A stretch of 64,000 nucleotides of DNA from Paraescarpia echinospica. Its lineage: Eukaryota > Annelida > Polychaeta > Sabellida > Siboglinidae. A program made the position numbers and the translations under genes. Positions 58,847-64,000 of this stretch are shown piece by piece. The notes under the pieces are model-generated. The model searched no databases. It was not told where the DNA came from and saw only the letters and a program-made list of their open reading frames with translations. The stretch is taken from NCBI GenBank assembly GCA_020002185.1, contig CM034544.1:38344243-38408242 (forward strand). Direction: 5' to 3'. How positions within the stretch are numbered: the stretch's first letter is position 1; each line of letters opens with the position of its first letter.

Positions 58847-59010
58847 CAGTGGTGAAAGACTGTTTGAGTGTTTTGTTAGACGCAGGTGTGAAACTAGCCT
58901 ACGTAACAGTCTTGTGTATTATCAATACTTGGTTGCAAGAAGCCCTTTCGAAACAGCGGCGAAACACTATAAAACAAATGGTTCTGACAGTAATGGAGGG
59001 TGACCTGTAA
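58847..59010 (+). other. Candidate terminal exon, unassigned
   Basis: After CACATCTGCAG a frame stays open for 54 codons to a TAA at 59008-59010. It reads VVKDCLSVLLDAGVKLAYVT, then IINTWLQEALSKQRR and a short charged end. Composition is protein-like and the acceptor is plausible, though it follows a CA repeat. No upstream exon was found and no family recognised. Confidence 0.25.
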
Positions 59011-59127
59011 ATAACTTTATTTTGTCTTGTATACGATTACATTTCGCAAGACTCTGTATCAATGTCTAGTCTCTGGTTCTTGTAGTTATGGAGTGTGACA
59101 TGTAAATACTTTTGTGTTGTACATGAA

Positions 59128-59210
59128 TAACAGGTGCAAACCTCATATTGTGTCTTTTTCATAGTGTAATGCAAAATATGTGTTGGGAACCTTACTAATA
59201 GCCTTACACA
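59128..59210 (+). repeat. Direct repeat of 54911-54990
   Basis: GGTGCAAACCTCAT, GTGTCTTTTTCATAGTGTAA and TTGGGAACCTTACTAATAGC are shared in the same orientation, so the segment around the LINE is itself a local duplication. Confidence 0.85.
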
Positions 59211-59269
59211 AACAGGCAAAGTCGACTTCTTTGAGGGACAAGAAACTCGGAATAGTCGGGTTACTGCGA

Positions 59270-59840
59270 CAACGGACGACATATCGCACGAGACTACGGA
59301 TGAGGTTTACCAATCTACGGCGCTGAAACGCTAAAAGCGAGGAGGAGGAGGGATAGAGATGGACGGGTTATTGCATGACATACCTCCTCTTTCAGGTAAA
59401 TAGACGGGTTATCGCATCAAATCACTAATCTTTCAGACAAGTAGACGGGTTGTCGCGTCAAAGCCCTCCTCTTTCAGGCAAATAGACGGGTTAACGCGTG
59501 GCATCCGTCCTCTTTCAGGCAAATAGAAGGGTTATCGCGACAACGGACGAGATATCGCAGGTGACTACGGATGAGATTTACCAATCTACGGCGCTGAAAC
59601 GCTACAAGCGAGGAGGAGGATGATAGAGATGGACGGGTTGTTGCATGACATCCCTCTTCTTTCAGGCAAATAGACGGGTTATCGCGTCACATCACTCCTC
59701 CTTCAGGCAAATAGATGGGTTGTCGCTTCAAAGCCCTCCTCTTTCAGGCAAATAGACGGGTTATCGCGTGGCATCCCTCCTCTTTCAGGCAAATAGACTG
59801 GTTATCGCGTCAAAGCCCTCCTCTTTCAGGCAAATAGACG
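59270..59840. repeat. About 42-bp tandem repeat with a higher-order period of about 275 bp
   Basis: CTTTCAGGCAAATAGACGGG plus TTATCGCGTC and CCTCCT recurs roughly every 40-45 bp. A longer block (GACAACGGACGAxATATCGC, ATTTACCAATCTACGGCGC, AAGCGAGGAGGAGG) occurs at 59270 and 59545. Confidence 0.9.
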
Positions 59841-59844
59841 CACA

Positions 59845-60267
59845 CCATCATCACGGGCGGCCTTCAAGTGCCCAGATTGGAAGAGACATTTCACACGTCG
59901 AGACAACTTGAAACGACACAGTGCCTACAGTCGCTGTGCACTGTTGACAAACGCTACGTCACTGAAACCACTTGTCCTGGCGCCCACTACGACATCTGTG
60001 TCTCTGTCCCCAGCAACAAACTTGACATTCCCGTCTCCATTTCATGTGACCATGGAGTATACAGAGAAGATGGCTCTGGTCGTTCCCCGTATTTTGGAAA
60101 ACATTCAACCGCAACGTCCTTCGACTGCTATCCCAATCGAAAGTGTCTTGCAACGACTCGACAATGAAATGCAAGGCATATTAGAACGAAGTGATACACA
60201 CGAGAAGGAAAAGGTTGTGCTGTACAACCAGTTTGGTTACCAGTTCATACTACCAGTTTGCTTATAG
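59845..60267 (+). pseudogene. Degenerate zinc-finger plus conserved C-terminal segment, transposon-like
   Basis: The open frame contains FKCPDWKRHFTRRDNLKRH, a C2H2 finger whose second Cys is Trp, then a Ser/Thr/Pro linker. It ends with MALVVPRILENIQP and LDNEMQGILERSDTHEKEKV followed by LYNQ. From memory, such a finger followed by LDxEM...IL...EK..LYNQ occurs in multicopy, probably Polinton-associated, invertebrate proteins, though this is not verified. The last bases overlap the right inverted arm starting at 60252. No start codon in a good context and no upstream exon are seen, so it is called a fragment. Confidence 0.4.
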
Positions 60268-60545
60268 CGTGATATGCCTGTGGTGTAGTGAACGATGATT
60301 TTACTCTGCAGGCCGTGATTGAATTTTCTAATAAAGTTCTTACAAAGGATGACTAACCAAATGGCTATGATAGCTTTGACATTATACAGGACGCGAGCGC
60401 GCTCGCGCCCGCAACCAACAAACAAGTCCAGACACGTCTCCAAGACACAGTAGCACATAGTGGCGTCGGTTTTCTAGTGTGTTGACAAAATTAGCAAAGA
60501 AACTTCTATAATTACATTTTACAGGGGAATTTGACGTCGCTGCGC
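60252..60545. repeat. Right arm of the 285-bp inverted repeat
   Basis: Inverse of 53735-54022, ending GGGGAATTTGACGTC. The 6.8-kb interval between the outer ends contains the LINE, CA repeats, the 42-bp array and the zinc-finger fragment. Confidence 0.9.
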
Positions 60546-61010
60546 CGGAAGTGATGACGTACCGGGAGTCACTTGACTATCATGGCGGCCTCTACAAGGG
60601 ACGCTACGGCGGAAGTAACGTCGTACCGGAAGTTACTTGAATGTCATGGCGACCTGTCATGGCGGCTTCTATGGTTCCACCATTTCCGGAAGTGTCTCGA
60701 CGAATAGAGATCTGTCATGATCGGTAGATGGACGCCATCGTGTGGGGTAGTACTCCGATTATCCACTAGGGGGCGCTACGCCAGATGTGATGACATACCG
60801 GAAGTTACTTGATTGTCATGGCGGTCTCTACTAGGGGCCTTTACGTCGGAAGTAACGTTGAACCGGAAGTTACTTGAATGTCATGACGACCTGTCATGGC
60901 GGCCTCTACGGTTTCACCTTTTCCGGATGTGTGTCGACGAATATAAATCTGCCATGGCCAGTAGATGGCGTTATTCTGAGTAGTTACATTGCTATCCGTT
61001 GGGGCCATCG
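60546..61010. repeat. Two tandem units of about 235 bp
   Basis: GTGATGACxTACCGGxAGT, TGTCATGGCGxCCTCTAC, GTTACTTGAATGTCATG and TTCCGGAxGTGT recur from 60546 and 60786. They are CpG-rich, with repeated CCGGAAGT, an ETS-like core. Confidence 0.85.
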
Positions 61011-61384
61011 GATGTCACCTGTCTCATGAACGTGCACAGTTTTTGTGTTAAGGGAAGTCACGTGATGTACGTTCGGTCTGATTGGTTATGCAAATGAGAT
61101 GACGCCGAAAACTAGTGTATATACTGTGCTTCCGACGATTCTGGTCTTTCCTTTTTCGACTCTCGAGAAGGTCGTATCGTATCTGGTCGCTCGCTCTATT
61201 TGAAAATATGCAATTGTTGTGTATTGTATGTTTTCCGTTAAAAGAAGCGATACCTCACACGAGTCCTATGGTCGCCTTGTTGGACGTGAATCTGAACAGA
61301 TGATCGTCTCTTGACATGAAGGTATATGATGTTTGGCACCTCAAACTCAAAATGTCGTCGTGTGCCTTTACGATACATCGAGTT

Positions 61385-61560
61385 GACTTTTAACATTGAG
61401 AAAATGGCCTATCCTTTAACATGGAGAAAATTACCTATCGTTTAACATGGGACAACCTCCTACCTTTTAACATGGAGAAAACGGCCTATCCTTTAACACT
61501 GGGAAACTTCATATCCTTTAACATGGGGATTTAGCACCTATCCTTTAACATGGGGAAACC
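61385..61560. repeat. TATCCTTTAACATGG repeats (inverse of 52875-53080)
   Basis: TATCCTTTAACATGGxGA recurs about six times at 25-40-bp intervals. The same core, inverted, lies left of the 53.7-kb arm, so the symmetry around 53-61.5 kb extends beyond the arms. Confidence 0.85.
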
Positions 61561-61679
61561 TACTATAACATTCAACTCGTGCAACGTGTTGGGCTAAGTT
61601 TAGTGTTTGGTTTGTGCAACTTTGTTGTAAGTGGAATGAGAAAAAGTTAGTTGTGTCTTGATGACTATGAAAACTAAAA

Positions 61680-61812
61680 ACAAACAAACACACTCATCCA
61701 CAGACACATACACACACACATATACACACATACACATATACACACACACCAACGCACACGTACATACACGCGCACACGCACACGCACACGCACACGCAGA
61801 CTGACCCAGACA

Positions 61813-61859
<47 letters not shown>

Positions 61860-61860
61860 A

Positions 61861-61911
<51 letters not shown>

Positions 61912-61920
61912 ACACACATG
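61680..61920. repeat. (CA)n microsatellite
   Basis: Two CA-rich parts around a short GACTGACCCAGACAGA spacer; Cys-Val ORFs are artefacts. Confidence 0.95.
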
Positions 61921-62039
61921 AATAAACTGAATTAGTTATACCCCCGGTGTTGCCAGGCGAAAAAAAGACCGTTTAAATATTGCACCAAATAAACTACATA
62001 TTTTGAAGACTTCGTGGTGTCACAATCACGTAAATCAAA

Positions 62040-62075
62040 CAACCGACCGACCGACCGACCGACCGACCGACCAAC
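62040..62075. repeat. (ACCG)n microsatellite
   Basis: ACCGACCGACCG for about 32 bp, then ACAAACAA. Confidence 0.95.
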
Positions 62076-62269
62076 AAACAAACAACCAGCAACAGTAAAT
62101 ATGACTGCGATTCTGATTGAAATAATCACGGAATCGTAGCGGCGACGAAGGATATAAAAATCGACGAACTGTCGGATGTTTATACATTTTAACAAATAAA
62201 ATATATATTCTCGACGTCTGCGTGATGTCACTATCACCAATAAAGACGAACGTCCGGATGTCCGACTTC

Positions 62270-62390
62270 AAACACGTGCTCACACGCACGCACAAATACA
62301 CCCATGCATACATGCACATATGCACACACGCACACATACGCCCACACGCAAACAAGTTCACAAGCATGCACGCATTCTTGCACGCATGTA
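62270..62390. repeat. Degenerate CA/CG-rich tract
   Basis: CACGCACGC, CACACGCACACA and CATGCACGCATTC. Confidence 0.8.
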
Positions 62391-62739
62391 CATACGAGGA
62401 TAAGAAACGACAGCGTATGTTGGAGATAACGTGTAATACGTACTTCCAGGTTTGCCGCAGTATGACCAAAACGGCCAAGATATCCTGCAAGGCCCAGTCC
62501 CATAGCCGAGTGGAGCGGCGTTAGCAACCTGAGGAACAACAAAACAACGGATATACTCTCGCTTATCCGACTCTCCCTAGCCTTCGAGACGTCGACTAGA
62601 AGATAATCTGGTCCAGACCCCGCATTTTGAATGTTCACTGCCGTCAGACGGCATCACTGTTTCGGTTTAATTCATAGATATGTGTATAATAAATAGTAAT
62701 GTTTGTGCATGCTTTTTATGCTTTATATAACTAAATTAA

Positions 62740-63780
62740 GTTACAAAACAGCAATACACAAAATACAAATATTTTAAGGTAAGAGAACATAAACGCATTT
62801 CTACCTCAAGATGCGCCACCTAGTGACTAAACGGGTGATATTGTAGAAAAAATACAATTCAACATTTTAATTTCGGTTATATTTAGAGTATGACTTGTTT
62901 CAATACAAGATCAATATTGAATAGTTTCGAAATATTCGCCCACCGTGATAAATGTGCATTCTTATTATTTTGTGTATTTCGTTGTTAGTCTGAAAGCCGA
63001 TCAGGATCTCAACCCGGATACGGCGTAAAGCGGATAACATTTGCAATACCAATAATATACCAGAAGACTGTGAACGGCGACTAGGTAAACCAGGCTACAA
63101 TGAATATAGCATGTCTTCGATGTATAATGTGTGCTTTTTCAGAAAGGATGGTCGTATATTGATACACATTTGCGAATTGCACAAATCCGTACGAAATCCA
63201 ATAACAAACGGGCTGTTGGCAGATTTGTACAGTGTACATAACCAAAGAGCATTGCATAAGATAGTGCACAAGTTTTTTTTTTTTACACACAACACTTGGA
63301 TATGATTAAAAGCTAAATTACGACAAGAAATCAGAGGACCATCTGAAATTCCAACAGTATATTTAATTGGACGGTGTGCACGTTGGTTCAAAGATAATTC
63401 AGTTAGACTAGGATGTTTGTTCTGGTTGACCAACCACTAGCAATTGCAAAAGATCACAGTTGGCCCATGAGACGGACACAAAACCAGCTTATGTGAACCC
63501 CGAAGGAATTGGTTACAATGTGTTAATGCTACACTAACTAACCTGGCAGATGCAGTCCACACAGTTGGCGCTGACTTGGACACCTACAAATACAGTAGAA
63601 TCATCACCATATTCATCACCATCTCCATCATCGCCCCCATCATCATCACCACAATTGTCTATATCATAGTCTCCATCAATATCGAAACCACCATCATTAT
63701 TACCAACAGGATCATTACAGACGCGTTTTCCGGTTGTGTAATATGATATATAATAATAACAACAACAACAACAATAATAA
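62740..63780 (-). repeat. Dispersed segment R-C, copy 2
   Basis: Inverse of 3790-4690. Read on the minus strand it has CCGGAAAACGCGTCT, a GAT-rich stretch and CTGTGTGGACTGCATCTGCC followed by AG|GTTAGT, a usable donor that copy 1 has lost. On the plus strand a short frame from 63111 (MSSMYNVCFFRKDGRILIHI) matches the minus frame of copy 1 from 4289 (MSLIYNVCYFRRDGRILIHL). TTTTTCAG or TATTTCAG just before GGATGGTCGTAT could be an acceptor. Confidence 0.6.
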
Positions 63781-64000
63781 TAACAACAACATTAACAATA
63801 ATGACAACAACAATAATAACAACAACAATAACAACAATAACAATAATAACAACATTAACAACATTAACAACAATAACAACAACAACAACAATAGCAACAA
63901 CAACAACAATAATAACAAAAACAACATTAATAACAATAATAACAACAACAATAATAATAATAACAACAACAACAACAACAATAATAATAATACTAACAAC
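63745..64000. repeat. (AAC/AAT)n trinucleotide array
   Basis: AACAACAATAATAATAAC runs to the window end. It corresponds to the shorter GTT/ATT tract left of R-C copy 1. Confidence 0.95.

Noticed and set aside
58248..59003. Thr-His-rich 251-codon plus ORF and Cys-Val-rich minus ORFs
   Set aside because: Direct translation of the CA-type microsatellite; the frames stay open only because the repeat lacks stops.
63715..63999. Poly-Leu minus ORF
   Set aside because: AAC/AAT triplet array.

Overview
The window is eukaryotic genomic DNA: phased introns with GT/AG borders, abundant (CA)n, (GA)n and trinucleotide microsatellites, many decayed non-LTR retrotransposons, and no operons. A marine invertebrate fits best. 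Chitin-binding and Cys-rich secreted peptides, CR1/L2/RTE/Rex1-type LINEs and a Polinton-like polymerase relic would suit a mollusc or another lophotrochozoan, but amphioxus-like genomes are not excluded. All family assignments come from reading motifs; no database search was possible.

Host genes are sparse. The two best are small secreted peptides, each made of a signal-peptide exon that ends in phase 1 and a Cys-rich exon that continues in the same phase: a 77-residue beta-defensin-like peptide (1901-3587) and an 88-residue chitin-binding (peritrophin/CBM14-like) peptide (25733-26592). A third signal-peptide-like exon with the same phase (6524-6662) has no partner before a run of exactly 1000 Ns (7445-8444). 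A small two-exon proline-rich gene (46311-46744) and a neighbouring Ala/Pro/Ser-rich reading frame on the other strand (45038-45823) lie in a GC-richer patch beside a decayed Polinton-type DNA polymerase B gene (42124-44235, minus).

The rest is mostly mobile DNA. Minus-strand LINEs lie at 11.1-13.1 kb (Rex1/CR1-like, RT core deleted), 17.9-19.3 kb (L2-like) and 40.4-42.0 kb (RTE-like). Plus-strand LINEs lie at 14.5-17.0 kb (decayed), 17.0-17.5 kb (CR1 3' end), 28.9-31.3 kb (CR1 with an SGNH-esterase ORF1) and 55.2-58.3 kb (5'-truncated, RT frame fully open, clear insertion junctions). A Ty3/Gypsy remnant lies at 20.4-22.2 kb on the minus strand.

The most distinctive non-coding structures are an about 2.1-kb array of a 29-bp unit (35.9-38.0 kb) inside a dispersed repeat whose other copy opens the window; a near-perfect 211-bp palindrome (39537-39747) nested with a second inverted repeat between 85-bp direct repeats; a long foldback beside the N gap (8.4-9.6 kb); a 10-bp minisatellite with ACGTG in nearly every unit just upstream of the chitin-binding gene; and inverted arms near 53.7 and 60.5 kb around a LINE and a degenerate zinc-finger fragment. 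Several unnamed repeat families occur two or three times, including one inverted pair at the two ends of the window.
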